DNA of 64,000 nt from a virus. The notes below the pieces were generated by a model. The model ran no database searches. It was not told where the DNA came from and saw only the letters and a program-made list of their open reading frames with translations. This document shows, piece by piece, positions 9,940-19,302 of this stretch. The stretch spans positions 1-64,000 of IMG/VR virus record IMGVR_UViG_3300046011_011893; one strand, written 5' to 3'. A program made the translations under genes and the position numbers. Within the stretch, counting starts at the first letter, position 1. Every line of letters starts with the position of its first letter.

Positions 9940-10941
9940 ATGGGATCATTCAAAAAGTTAAAGTCTTCAGATGTTATAACAGTACCTGTTATAGCTAACA
10001 AGCAATGGAATTTTAACTATTGTCCTTTACCAGTAGATGATCCTTATGTCGACATATACAATGGTACTTATATAACAGGTACTTTCGACCCAGGTGGAGA
10101 ACCTATTACAAATGGACAATATGATAGATTAATGTATGACATGATAAACCAAATGTTTTATCATGAATACGGAGATAATTTATATCTATCAACTGCTTCT
10201 CTTGCTTCCTCAATTTATTATAGTGGAAATCCTACAGGATTAAGAGCATCTCGCTCATATTTTGATTTCAACAACGACCCAGCATTTATTAGCAATTTTC
10301 CAACTGGTGTTGGAGAATCTATTAAAGTGCTTTCTATATCCCCTAAAATTTATGGTGAAAGAATATTACCATACAGTTTCCAAATGACTTCATCTACATA
10401 TAACCTTACAGATGATGGTAAAGGAAATATATATGATAATTACACAACCCATTCAGGAAATATTTTCTACCCAGAAGGTATTGTAGTACTTACAAATCAA
10501 GATTATCAAGGAATATTCCCATTAACTCCTATTGCTTACGATGATGTTGTTACTATTACAAGAAGTGATTATGGAAACCCTGTTAGTATTTCAATATCTC
10601 CATTAGCCAATGATGTTTTAAATGGAAATATCCTTATAAATCAATCAATACAACTATCAGGAGGAGATATACAATTCTTTAGCACAGGTTCTAATAATAC
10701 AGTAACAATGTCCTTTAGTGGGCTTGGAGTAGGTGTTTATGAAACCTTCTATACATTCCAAGTTACAGGATCATATTGTAATCCATTAACAAGTAACTTA
10801 GGAAAGATAAGAGTTAATGTATTAGATCCAAATTGTGAATTTGAAATGTCTATAGGAGAACCATCATTAATTATATTAGCTTCTCCTTTAGTAAGTGGAA
10901 GTGGTGAATTGGTTGTAGAATTTACTCAATTAGCACCATAA
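9940..10941 (+). CDS. Tail/baseplate protein with cadherin-like/Ig-type domain
   Basis: A 333-residue protein. Residues ~1-185 parallel the preceding gene (see its YGERILPYSFQ segment). Residues ~200-290 contain AYDDVVTITRSDYGNP followed by SPLANDVLNG, the hallmark of bacterial cadherin-like/VCBS-type adhesion repeats, which often mediate calcium-dependent surface binding. The lower conservation of acidic residues here makes calcium binding uncertain. It ends just before the Thr/Pro-repeat fibre gene and may form its attachment base. The adhesion role is inferred. Confidence 0.55.
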   Translation: MGSFKKLKSSDVITVPVIANKQWNFNYCPLPVDDPYVDIYNGTYITGTFDPGGEPITNGQYDRLMYDMINQMFYHEYGDNLYLSTASLASSIYYSGNPTGLRASRSYFDFNNDPAFISNFPTGVGESIKVLSISPKIYGERILPYSFQMTSSTYNLTDDGKGNIYDNYTTHSGNIFYPEGIVVLTNQDYQGIFPLTPIAYDDVVTITRSDYGNPVSISISPLANDVLNGNILINQSIQLSGGDIQFFSTGSNNTVTMSFSGLGVGVYETFYTFQVTGSYCNPLTSNLGKIRVNVLDPNCEFEMSIGEPSLIILASPLVSGSGELVVEFTQLAP

Positions 10942-10956
10942 AAAAGAAAAAAGAAA

Positions 10957-13900
10957 ATGGGATACACTTCAGCTTCATTTGATGTTACAGCTTCAGTGCT
11001 TTATGTAGACCAGTATTATGAAACTGGTTTGCAGGATGTCATTATATATGCTAATAACTCAAGTGGATCTGCTTCTTATGCTCCTGTTCCTTCAGCAACA
11101 TATGCTGCTTATATACAAGCGGTTGATCCTTTTTTTCAAAGTAATACACTTATATTATTTACTCCTCCTCCAACTTTTACACCTACACCTACTGTAACAG
11201 TAACTGCAACACCTAGTATTACTCCAAGTATCACTAGAACTCCTTCTATAACTCCTACCATAACAAAAACCCTTTCAGTTACTCCTACAGCAACTGTAGC
11301 TTCAACTATTACTCCTACCGCAACTGTTACTCCATCGGTTACTATAACTCCTACTAAAACAATAACACCGTCTATAACACCTACAGCTACTGTTACCTCT
11401 ACTATAACTCCAACAGTAACTGTAACTCCTAGTACAACACCAACTATTACACCAACTAGAACTATTACTCCTAGTGAAACTATAACTCCTACAGTTACAA
11501 TTACACCTAGTGAAACTGTAACTCCAAGTGTAACTGTTACACCATCTCAAACAGTAACTCCAAGTGTAACTGTTACTCCAAGTATTACTCCAACTCAAAC
11601 TATTACACCATCAGTTACTATAACTCCAAGTGAAACTATTACTCCTACAGTTACTCCTACAAGTACTGTAGCAACAACAATAACTCCAACAGCAACTGTT
11701 ACACCATCAGTTACTATAACGCCAACAGTAACAATCACACCGAGTGAAACTATAACACCTACTATTACACCTACTGCTACTGTAACACCAACTCAAACTA
11801 TAACTCCAACAGTAACTGTAACACCAAGTGCAACAGTAACCCCTACTATAACTCCAACTCAAACATTAACACCAACACCAACTATCACTCCGAGTGAAAC
11901 AATTACACCTACTGTAACAATTACACCTAGCATTACAGAAACACCTAGTATTACTCCTACAAGTACTATAACACCTACTGTTACTGTAACACCATCTATA
12001 ACACCGACATCTACTATTACCCCAAGTATAACTGTTACTCCTACAATAACTCCAAGTGAAACTGTAACACCAACAGTTACAATCACTCCTAGTATAACTG
12101 AAACACCTTCAATTACACCTACTGCAACGATTACACCTACTGCAACTGAAACTCCAACACCTACTGTTACACCATCAGAAACACCATCTGTTACTCCTAC
12201 TACAACTATCACTCCATCAGTAACAATAACTCCGAGTGAAAGTATTACTCCTACAGTAACACCAACATCAACATTAACCCCTACTGTTACAATCACTCCA
12301 AGTGAAACTATTACTCCTACTGTATCTGTTACACCAAGTGAAACCCCTACAGCAACTGTTACTCCATCAATAACATCAACACCTTCACTTACACCAACTG
12401 AAACACCAACTGTTACTCCTACTGTCACTGTAACACCAAGCCATACAGTAAGTAGAACACCTTCTTTTACACCATCAGCAACTATAGAGGCTTCTGTAAC
12501 TGTAACTCCTACAGTTACTACTACTCCAAGTACAACCCCAACAATAACTCCTAGTGTTACGATTACTCCAAGTGAAACAGTTACACCAACTGTAACGCCA
12601 ACTTCTACAATTACCCCTTCAGTTACGATAACTCCGAGTGAAACAGTAACACCAACAGTTACTATTACACCTACTATTACTGAAACACCAACTATTACTC
12701 CTACTTCTACTGTAACACCTACATCAACTATAACACCAAGTGTTACTGTAACTGTAACTCCAAGTACAACTGTCACTCCAACTCAAACAATTACTCCTTC
12801 AGTTACTATAACACCTAGTGAGACTGTAACTCCTACTGTTACTCCGTCTGTAACAGTAACACCTTCTATAACACCTACAGCTACTGTAACTGTAACACCT
12901 AGTGAAACTGTAACACCTAGTGTTACTCCTACTACTACTATTACTCCATCTCAAACAGTAACACCAACAGTTACTATTACTCCAAGTGAGACAATTACTC
13001 CTACTGTAACACCAACTGTAACAATTACACCTTCTATAACAGAAACACCTAATATTACTCCTACTGTTACAATTACACCAAGTGAAACTGTAACTCCTAC
13101 AGTTACAATCACACCTTCAATTACACCAACAACAACAATTACACCTTCACAAACAATAACTCCTACTGTTACAATTACTCCTTCTGAAACAATTACACCT
13201 ACTGTAACTCCTACAGCTACAGTAACTCCAAGTGTGACTGTTACTCCGAGTGAAACTGTAACACCAACTGTTACTGTAACTCCAAGTGAAACAGTAACAC
13301 CGTCTGTAACTGTAACTGTTACTCCAAGTGTGACGGTTACTCCAACTCAAACTATTACACCTACTGTAACTATAACACCTTCAGTTACACCAACTTTTAC
13401 TGTAACACCTAGTGTAACAATTACTCCTTCGGAAACTGTAACTCCTAGTGTAACTGTTACTCCAAGTATTACTCCAACTTCTACTATTACTCCAAGTGTG
13501 ACTGTTACCCCATCTGTTACTATTACACCTTCTATAACAGAAACCCCTTCAATAACACCTAGTGTTACTATTACACCTACAGTGACTGTTACTCCTAGTG
13601 AAACAGTAACTCCTACTGTAACTGTAACTGTAACACCTAGTGAAACACCAACATCAACAGTTACTCCATCTATTACTCCAACTATAACACCCACTCCTAG
13701 TGTAACAGCAACACCTGTTGTATCTACAACTCCAACCATTACTGTTACTCCTAGTGTAACTGTAACCCCTACTGTTACAATAACTCCTAGTATAACTGAG
13801 ACTCCAAGTATAACTCCTACTTTAACAGTTACACCTACAGCATCTGTAACACCAACAGTAACAGTAACACCTTCTATAACCCCAACTATTACTGTAACTC

Positions 13901-15795
13901 CCTCTCAAACTATTACTCCAAGTGTAACTGTAACACCTAGTGAAACACCAACACCAACTATTACACCTACATCTAGTATAACTCCAACTGTTACTATAAC
14001 ACCAAGTGTTACACCAACTAGTACTATTACTCCATCTGTAACTGTAACTCCAAGTGTGACGGTTACTCCAACTGTAACTGTAACCCCAAGTATAACACCA
14101 ACTAGTACAGTTACACCTAGTGTGACTGTTACTCCAAGTATTACCCCTACAGTTACTATAACCCCAACATCATCAATTACTCCTACTGTTACAGTAACTC
14201 CATCAATTACTCCGACTTCTACTATTACACCTAGTATTACTATAACACCTTCTATTACACCATCAGTTACAATAACTGTAACACCGAGCATTACTCCTAC
14301 AAGTACAATTACACCATCAGTTACAATTACTCCTAGTATAACACCAACTGTAACAGTAACTGCTACTCCTAGTATTACTCCTACAAGTACAGTAACGCCA
14401 TCTGTTACTATAACACCTAGTATAACTCCAACTACAACAATTACACCTTCACAAACTGTAACTCCTACTGTTACTATAACACCTAGTGTAACTGTAACTC
14501 CATCAATTACACCAACTAGAACAATTACACCTTCTAGTACTGTAACTCCATCTGTAACTGTTACTCCAAGTGTAACAGTAACACCATCAATTACACCTAC
14601 TAGTACAATTACACCTTCTCAAACTGTAACACCAAGTGTAACTGTAACACCTTCTATCACTCCAACACCTAGTATTACAGCTACTCCTAGTATAACACCA
14701 ACTAGAACAATAACTCCATCAATTACAGCTACACCTAGTATAACTGCTACACCATCTATAACAGCTACACCTAGTATTACTCCAACACGAACAATTACAC
14801 CTAGTATAACTGCTACACCTAGTATAACACCTACACCGTCTGTTACTGCTACTCCTACTGTAACTCCTACTAGAACTATAACACCATCAATAACATCAAC
14901 ACCATCTATTACTCCAACACCAACATTTAGTAGAACACCTAGTATTACACCAACAGCTTCTATTACACCAACTGTTACAATTACCCCTACTAGAACAGCT
15001 ACACCTAGTATTACTGCTACTCCAAGTATCACTCCTACTAGAACAATTACACCAACTTCTAGTATTACACCTACTAGAACATTAACACCAACTCCTACTG
15101 TTACACCTTGTAATTGTACAGCAACTGTAGTTTATGAGGGAAATGATTGTGCTGAAGCTTGTGCACAAACTAGTTCTCCTCAAACTGTATATACTTGTGG
15201 TGTACTAGCAGCAGGTAAACAATTATATAGTAATGCTACTTGTACAGTAACAACAGTTTTAAAACATTTCTCAGTTGGTGGTCAATGTTATATTGGAACT
15301 GGAGGTATAGTTACATCATTAGGAGCTTGTCCTAGTGTAACACCTACACCAACTATTACACCTACACCAACTAGAACTCAAACACCAAGTATAACACCTA
15401 CACCATCAATAACCGCTACTCCATCAATAACACCTACTCCTAGTATAACCGCTACTCCAACACCAACACCAACTATTACTCCTACACCAGTTTATCAAGT
15501 TATTTGGCAAACTACAAATACAGATTCTACTTCTGGAGATATGGCCATTTATAAAAATTCTAATATTGAAGTATTTCAATCAGTAACTAATAGTGGAACA
15601 TTTGGTGTATCTGTTGGTGATACTATAGAATTAGCTGCTAATGCCAGTGGAGCACAAGTAGCAGCAGGTGTTAGTGGTACTGGTGGTTGTAGTAATTCAC
15701 AATGTGACTTATTTACAGCATCTGCTTATTGTAGTATTACTATTGTATCAGGTACTTATGATTATTATGTGTATTTAGATATAGGTCCATGTTAA
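10957..15795 (+). CDS. Giant Thr/Pro-repeat fibre-like protein
   Basis: This is a 1612-residue protein. Residues 1-70 form a unique N-terminal domain. Residues ~72-1385 are an uninterrupted low-complexity array of [16 protein letters not shown] and TPSETI units in which Thr or Ser occupies nearly every second position and Pro/Ile/Val/Glu the others. A Cys-rich island (CNCTATVVYEG ... GACP, eight or more Cys) follows, then a short second array, then a ~100-residue C-terminal beta domain ending YLDIGPC. Synonymous codons vary from unit to unit, so the repeat is maintained as protein. This composition is mucin- or stalk-like, an extended rod carrying a terminal binding domain. Receptor binding is inferred from architecture and location. 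There is no signal peptide. Confidence 0.75.
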   Translation: MGYTSASFDVTASVLYVDQYYETGLQDVIIYANNSSGSASYAPVPSATYAAYIQAVDPFFQSNTLILFTPPPTFTPTPTVTVTATPSITPSITRTPSITPTITKTLSVTPTATVASTITPTATVTPSVTITPTKTITPSITPTATVTSTITPTVTVTPSTTPTITPTRTITPSETITPTVTITPSETVTPSVTVTPSQTVTPSVTVTPSITPTQTITPSVTITPSETITPTVTPTSTVATTITPTATVTPSVTITPTVTITPSETITPTITPTATVTPTQTITPTVTVTPSATVTPTITPTQTLTPTPTITPSETITPTVTITPSITETPSITPTSTITPTVTVTPSITPTSTITPSITVTPTITPSETVTPTVTITPSITETPSITPTATITPTATETPTPTVTPSETPSVTPTTTITPSVTITPSESITPTVTPTSTLTPTVTITPSETITPTVSVTPSETPTATVTPSITSTPSLTPTETPTVTPTVTVTPSHTVSRTPSFTPSATIEASVTVTPTVTTTPSTTPTITPSVTITPSETVTPTVTPTSTITPSVTITPSETVTPTVTITPTITETPTITPTSTVTPTSTITPSVTVTVTPSTTVTPTQTITPSVTITPSETVTPTVTPSVTVTPSITPTATVTVTPSETVTPSVTPTTTITPSQTVTPTVTITPSETITPTVTPTVTITPSITETPNITPTVTITPSETVTPTVTITPSITPTTTITPSQTITPTVTITPSETITPTVTPTATVTPSVTVTPSETVTPTVTVTPSETVTPSVTVTVTPSVTVTPTQTITPTVTITPSVTPTFTVTPSVTITPSETVTPSVTVTPSITPTSTITPSVTVTPSVTITPSITETPSITPSVTITPTVTVTPSETVTPTVTVTVTPSETPTSTVTPSITPTITPTPSVTATPVVSTTPTITVTPSVTVTPTVTITPSITETPSITPTLTVTPTASVTPTVTVTPSITPTITVTPSQTITPSVTVTPSETPTPTITPTSSITPTVTITPSVTPTSTITPSVTVTPSVTVTPTVTVTPSITPTSTVTPSVTVTPSITPTVTITPTSSITPTVTVTPSITPTSTITPSITITPSITPSVTITVTPSITPTSTITPSVTITPSITPTVTVTATPSITPTSTVTPSVTITPSITPTTTITPSQTVTPTVTITPSVTVTPSITPTRTITPSSTVTPSVTVTPSVTVTPSITPTSTITPSQTVTPSVTVTPSITPTPSITATPSITPTRTITPSITATPSITATPSITATPSITPTRTITPSITATPSITPTPSVTATPTVTPTRTITPSITSTPSITPTPTFSRTPSITPTASITPTVTITPTRTATPSITATPSITPTRTITPTSSITPTRTLTPTPTVTPCNCTATVVYEGNDCAEACAQTSSPQTVYTCGVLAAGKQLYSNATCTVTTVLKHFSVGGQCYIGTGGIVTSLGACPSVTPTPTITPTPTRTQTPSITPTPSITATPSITPTPSITATPTPTPTITPTPVYQVIWQTTNTDSTSGDMAIYKNSNIEVFQSVTNSGTFGVSVGDTIELAANASGAQVAAGVSGTGGCSNSQCDLFTASAYCSITIVSGTYDYYVYLDIGPC

Positions 15796-15799
15796 AATA

Positions 15800-15807
15800 T
15801 ATTTATG
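15800..15807 (+). promoter_or_regulatory. TATTTATG late-promoter-like box
   Basis: TATTTATG lies just after the stop of the giant repeat gene and 42 bases before the ATG at 15850. A stem-loop (15813-15840) lies between it and the gene. Confidence 0.35.
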
Positions 15808-15812
15808 TGGAG

Positions 15813-15840
15813 ATATCAATATTTTTCATTACATTGATAT
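15813..15840 (+). other. Leader stem-loop upstream of second Thr/Pro gene
   Basis: ATATCAAT (15813-15820) and ATTGATAT (15833-15840) form an eight-base stem with a 12-base loop. No U-tract follows, so a terminator is unlikely. It would fold in the 5' leader of the next gene and may protect the mRNA or affect translation. Confidence 0.35.
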
Positions 15841-15849
15841 AAAAACAAT

Positions 15850-16590
15850 ATGCCTACTTACGTAATATATTATGATCAAGGAAATTCACCAGGACCATTT
15901 AATGTCTATCTTTCAGGTAGCAGTGGACAAACCTTGTATGCCTCTAACGTAACTAGACCTGAATTAGAGGCAGGATATCTTGTAAATGTTCCTCTTGGTG
16001 TTCCTTCATCATCTATTGTAGTTACTAATGAAGCGTTTGGTTGTGCAAATGAAGAAATATTACCATTTCCTTCCCCATCACTTTCAGTTACACCAACTCC
16101 TACTATTACTCCTTCAATTACTCCAACACGCAGTATTAGCGCCACAGTTACTCCAACTGTAACTCCTTCTAGAACATTAACACCAACAGTTACTCCAACT
16201 AGAACAGTTACTCCAAGTGTTACACTTTCTGTTACTCCATCACCTACTATAGGTGCCTCTCAATCACCGACACCAACACCAACAATTACTAGAACACCAT
16301 CTATAACTCCTTCATCACCACCACCATTAGTTTTTACTGAATTTATAGGATGTGGTTGGGGAGCAACAGCATTTGATGCATGTAACAATGCTGCTTATAA
16401 CCCTCAAAGTCTTTGGTCTCTTTGTAACCTTGGAAATTTTGGAGTTTTTTGTCCTCTCTATACAGACTCAGGTGGAAATCTTCCATTAAGTAATGATGGC
16501 CCTCTTTATGTTTTTATAAATGGTGGGTTGTGGCAATTTGATTCAAACTATAATTGGGTTTCAGCTTATGCTTTTCCTCAATGTTCTTAA
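15850..16590 (+). CDS. Short Thr/Pro-repeat adhesin-like protein
   Basis: A 246-residue relative of the upstream giant. Residues 1-72 form an N-terminal domain (YVIYYDQGNSPGPFNVYLSG ... VPLGVPSSSIVV). Residues ~75-158 are a Thr/Pro array of TPSI/TPTRT units. The last ~85 residues form a Cys-containing domain (IGCGWGATAFDACNNAAY ... YAFPQCS) that could be disulphide-bonded. The plan, with a globular head at both ends of an extended linker, suggests a minor fibre or spike. No named family is recognised. Confidence 0.65.
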   Translation: MPTYVIYYDQGNSPGPFNVYLSGSSGQTLYASNVTRPELEAGYLVNVPLGVPSSSIVVTNEAFGCANEEILPFPSPSLSVTPTPTITPSITPTRSISATVTPTVTPSRTLTPTVTPTRTVTPSVTLSVTPSPTIGASQSPTPTPTITRTPSITPSSPPPLVFTEFIGCGWGATAFDACNNAAYNPQSLWSLCNLGNFGVFCPLYTDSGGNLPLSNDGPLYVFINGGLWQFDSNYNWVSAYAFPQCS

Positions 16591-16609
16591 AATATAAATT
16601 ATTTAAATT

Positions 16610-16960
16610 ATGCCTTCAGTTGCTTTAGCTCCAAGTTTTAATCTATCATTTCAAAATGAAATGGTTATATATGAGCAAAACGTAATTTGTCATGTAAAGG
16701 ATAATGAATTTAATCTGTCATACAACCCTACTTTATTACAGGATAATTTATTTAGTGGAAGTGGATTTTTTAGTCAATCATTAACTTCTCCTATTCCTGA
16801 AGTAAAATATTTTGTTACTGCATCCTATTTTGAACCTTATGTTACAACAGTTGGTTTATATAATGAACAAAACGATTTATTGGCTGTAGCTAAATTGGCA
16901 CAACCAATTCCTCTATCACAAAATACTGATATGACTTTTGTGGTTAAATATGATAAATAA
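16610..16960 (+). CDS. Small protein with the TTVGLYN C-terminal tail module
   Basis: A 116-residue protein matching the C-terminal module of the 340-residue protein at 8896-9918: VKDNEFNLSYNPTL against VKNQDFNYTTNPSI, then TTVGLYNEQNDLLAVAKL. It therefore looks like a free-standing copy of that module. The two copies bracket the Thr/Pro fibre genes, so it may cap or anchor a fibre on the baseplate. Function unproven. Confidence 0.6.
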   Translation: MPSVALAPSFNLSFQNEMVIYEQNVICHVKDNEFNLSYNPTLLQDNLFSGSGFFSQSLTSPIPEVKYFVTASYFEPYVTTVGLYNEQNDLLAVAKLAQPIPLSQNTDMTFVVKYDK

Positions 16961-16966
16961 TATGTT

Positions 16967-17395
16967 ATGAAATGGAATTATTGGGATATATTAAATCCTG
17001 AAGATTACTTAGGTTTTGTTTATAAAATTACAAACCTAACAGACGGAAAATTTTACATTGGTAAAAAATATTTTTGGTTTAATAAAAAGAAAAAATTAAC
17101 CAAAAAACAACTAGCAGAACAAATAGGACCAGGACGTAAACCTACTACCGAAATAGTCCGTGTTGAAAGTGACTGGAAAACATATTGGGGTTCTTCTAAA
17201 GAATTACTTGAAGCTGTTAGAGTATTAGGTGAGGATCATTTTGAATGTATGATACTTAAACCATGTAAAACTAAAAAACAACTTACATACTATGAAATGC
17301 ATTACCAATGTAAGTTTGAATGCCTTGTTTCACCTAGTCTCTCCTATAATGATAATATCTTAGGAAAGTTTTTCAAGAAAGATTTGGTAGACTAA
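16967..17395 (+). CDS. GIY-YIG family endonuclease
   Basis: A 142-residue protein whose residues ~15-33 (GFVYKITNLTDGKFYIGKK) carry a GIY-YIG nuclease signature with the first motif altered to FVY. WKTYWGSSKELLEAV near residues 64-78 supplies the following conserved segment, and an EMHYQ segment near residues 109-113 could provide the metal-binding glutamate. The family includes Seg-type homing enzymes and repair nucleases. There is no separate DNA-binding domain, so it could be a minimal homing endonuclease or a phage DNA-processing enzyme. It begins the replication/nuclease trio between fibre and head-related genes. Confidence 0.75.
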   Translation: MKWNYWDILNPEDYLGFVYKITNLTDGKFYIGKKYFWFNKKKKLTKKQLAEQIGPGRKPTTEIVRVESDWKTYWGSSKELLEAVRVLGEDHFECMILKPCKTKKQLTYYEMHYQCKFECLVSPSLSYNDNILGKFFKKDLVD

Positions 17396-17442
17396 AGAAT
17401 TTCCCGTAACTTTAACCTACAGGGGTTTTGAAAAAAAATGTT

Positions 17443-18396
17443 ATGAATGAAGAGGGAATAAGGGAAAAAATGTTAATGGTGTTGTTAGAATCGGTACTTG
17501 GTAAAGGCCGTTCAACAGCAAGAAATAATGCGGCATTTAGGTGCCCATTTTGCCATCATACTAAGTTTAAATTAGAAATTCAACTTCACACAAACGAAAA
17601 AAAGGAAAATCCTTGGCATTGTTGGGTTTGTGAGGAAAAGGGTAAATCTATTTCTTCATTATTTAAAAAAATTAAGGCACCTTCACATCGTATAGCCGAA
17701 TTAAATTCCCTTATCAAACCCGGAAAAAAACAAGAACAACAATCCTATACAATTTCTCTCCCTAAAGAATTTATTCCCCTCTCTAACACACCCAGCCTAG
17801 ATAAAATTTCACAAATTGAAGCACGTCATGCCATTAAATTTCTTAAGCAACGTGGTATTACTGAAAACGATATAATTAAATATAACATTGGATTTTGTGC
17901 TGAAGGTAATTTTTCAAAACGCATTGTCATACCATCATATAATGAAAATGGTATTTTAAACTTTTATTCCACACGCACCTATCTTTCAGACGATCCACAA
18001 AAATATAAAAACCCAGCAGTAGATAGAAATATTATTGGTTGGGAATATTACATTAATTGGAATACACCTATTATTCTTGTTGAAGGTATATTTGATGCTT
18101 TAACAATTAAACGCAACGTTATTCCGTTATTTGGAAAAAACATTTCAGAACAACTAATGAAAAAAATAGTTGGTTCCCAAGTACAAAAGGTGTATATTGC
18201 ACTTGACAATGATGCTTTAAAAGAAGCAATTAAGCATTGTGAAAAACTACTTTCATACGGTAAAGAAGTTTATTTAGTAGAACTAGGTGGAAAAGATGCA
18301 AACGAAATCGGCTTCGAACGTTTCCTTGAGAACATCGAAGCCACTCCGCCCCTAACTTTTTCTACTCTTGTAAGTAAAAAATTAGAATTAATATGA
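17443..18396 (+). CDS. DNA primase (gp61/DnaG-like)
   Basis: The 317-residue protein is similar in length to T4 primase gp61 (342 aa). It has an N-terminal zinc ribbon with CxxC at residues 34-37 (RCPFC) and 60-63 (HCWVC). A Toprim domain has the glutamate motif LVEGIFDAL (E214) and ALDNDA (D255, D257). It would make RNA primers for lagging-strand synthesis with the phage helicase. I chose the ATG at 17443; a TTG at 17428 would add five residues. Its end overlaps the next gene by four bases (ATGA), indicating coupling. Confidence 0.85.
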   Translation: MNEEGIREKMLMVLLESVLGKGRSTARNNAAFRCPFCHHTKFKLEIQLHTNEKKENPWHCWVCEEKGKSISSLFKKIKAPSHRIAELNSLIKPGKKQEQQSYTISLPKEFIPLSNTPSLDKISQIEARHAIKFLKQRGITENDIIKYNIGFCAEGNFSKRIVIPSYNENGILNFYSTRTYLSDDPQKYKNPAVDRNIIGWEYYINWNTPIILVEGIFDALTIKRNVIPLFGKNISEQLMKKIVGSQVQKVYIALDNDALKEAIKHCEKLLSYGKEVYLVELGGKDANEIGFERFLENIEATPPLTFSTLVSKKLELI

Positions 18397-19175
18397 TAGA
18401 TAAAAATGTAAACATTATTAAGGATCCAAAAATTAAACGTATTGTAGAATATAGTGCGGATAATAAACAAATTAATGTTTTGGATCAACGATTCTATAGA
18501 CGCAACGAAGAGTATTACCCTTCTGTTTCCTCTATTTTAAATTATTTTCCTAAAAACCAATTCTTCCACTCATGGCTTAAAGATGTAGGACATAATAGTG
18601 ATATTATTGCCTCTAGAGCTGCTGCTGAAGGTACTCAAGTACATAACGCAGTAGAAGCATTTTTAAATGGAGAGGAAATTAAATGGATTGATGAATTTGG
18701 AAGTGCTATTTATTCACTTGATGTTTGGAAAATGATTCTTAAATTCTCTGAATTTTGGAATACACATAAACCTGAGCTTATAGCTACTGAATACCACTTA
18801 TTTTCAGACAACCATAAGTATGCTGGTACAGCCGACTTAATTGTTAAATTAAAAGGTAAAGTGTGGTTACTGGATGTTAAAACATCAAATTCACTCCATA
18901 CATCATACGATTTACAGTTAGCTTCCTATGCTAAAGCATGGAATGAAACACATGACACACCAATTGAGGAAACAGGTATTTTATGGTTGAAAGCATCTAC
19001 TAGGGGTGAAGGTAAAGGTGATGCAATTCAAGGTAAAGGATGGCAATTAAAAACAATAGGTGATATTGATCGTAATTTTGAAATGTTTCTTAAAATATAC
19101 GACATATATAAACTAGAGAACCCTGACTCTAAACCCATGACTGAGCTATTGCCCACCTCAGTAAAGCTATCTTAA
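18393..19175 (+). CDS. PD-(D/E)XK nuclease (RecB/Cas4-like exonuclease)
   Basis: A 260-residue protein with the core of the PD-(D/E)XK superfamily: AAAEGTQVHNAVEAFL (residues ~71-86), AGTADLIVKL with the metal-binding Asp, WLLDVKTS as the D-x-K motif, and a downstream LQLASYAKAW helix carrying the Gln/Tyr of RecB-like enzymes. It probably degrades or processes DNA ends in replication or recombination. It is coupled to the primase by an ATGA overlap. The exact T4 counterpart is unclear. Confidence 0.82.
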   Translation: MIDKNVNIIKDPKIKRIVEYSADNKQINVLDQRFYRRNEEYYPSVSSILNYFPKNQFFHSWLKDVGHNSDIIASRAAAEGTQVHNAVEAFLNGEEIKWIDEFGSAIYSLDVWKMILKFSEFWNTHKPELIATEYHLFSDNHKYAGTADLIVKLKGKVWLLDVKTSNSLHTSYDLQLASYAKAWNETHDTPIEETGILWLKASTRGEGKGDAIQGKGWQLKTIGDIDRNFEMFLKIYDIYKLENPDSKPMTELLPTSVKLS

Positions 19176-19177
19176 CA

Positions 19178-19185
19178 TATTTATA
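19178..19185 (+). promoter_or_regulatory. TATTTATA late-promoter-like box
   Basis: Exact TATTTATA directly follows the nuclease stop. The next recognisable gene starts 118 bases downstream and a terminator intervenes, so the box may drive a short RNA. Confidence 0.45.
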
Positions 19186-19189
19186 CATG

Positions 19190-19286
19190 AAACTAAAAAT
19201 TTCAAAAATACTGCTACAGACATATTATAATACAAGTATGCATAACGCGCTAGCGGGGACATTATGTCTCTGCTTTTTTATTTTTT
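19190..19286 (+). ncRNA. Candidate short RNA or terminated leader
   Basis: Between the TATTTATA box and the terminator at 19252-19286 lie about 60 bases without a convincing gene. A 33-codon frame starting at ATG 19187 runs into the terminator and has no recognisable features. Transcription from the box would give a roughly 100-base RNA, or an attenuated leader for the beta-barrel gene. CGCTAGCG (19248-19255) is self-complementary, overlaps the base of the terminator stem, and could form an alternative pairing. Confidence 0.3.
19252..19286 (+). terminator. Rho-independent terminator before the beta-barrel gene
   Basis: The stem AGCGGGGACA/TGTCTCTGCT (two G-U pairs, loop 19262-19264) is followed by a T-rich run. 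It lies only 17 bases before the ATG at 19303, so it acts either as an attenuator for that gene or as the end of a short RNA. Confidence 0.7.
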
Positions 19287-19302
19287 AACCAAAAAAACAA
19301 TT

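Noticed and set aside
11302-15032. Several long minus-strand frames with [10 protein letters not shown]-like repeats (for example 11859-12776)
   Set aside because: They are the exact complement of the Thr/Pro repeat array, whose low-complexity codons avoid stops on the other strand. No plausible start context, and the repeats show plus-strand protein constraint.
11170-15110. CRISPR-like or satellite repeat array
   Set aside because: The periodicity is coding (12- and 18-base units), there are no regular unique spacers, and the units differ synonymously.
17428-17442. TTG start for the primase giving five extra residues
   Set aside because: The ATG at 17443 gives a more typical start; the extra residues are low-complexity Lys/Asn/Val.
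19187-19288. 33-codon frame after the TATTTATA box
   Set aside because: It runs through the terminator stem and T-run, and the product has no recognisable features.
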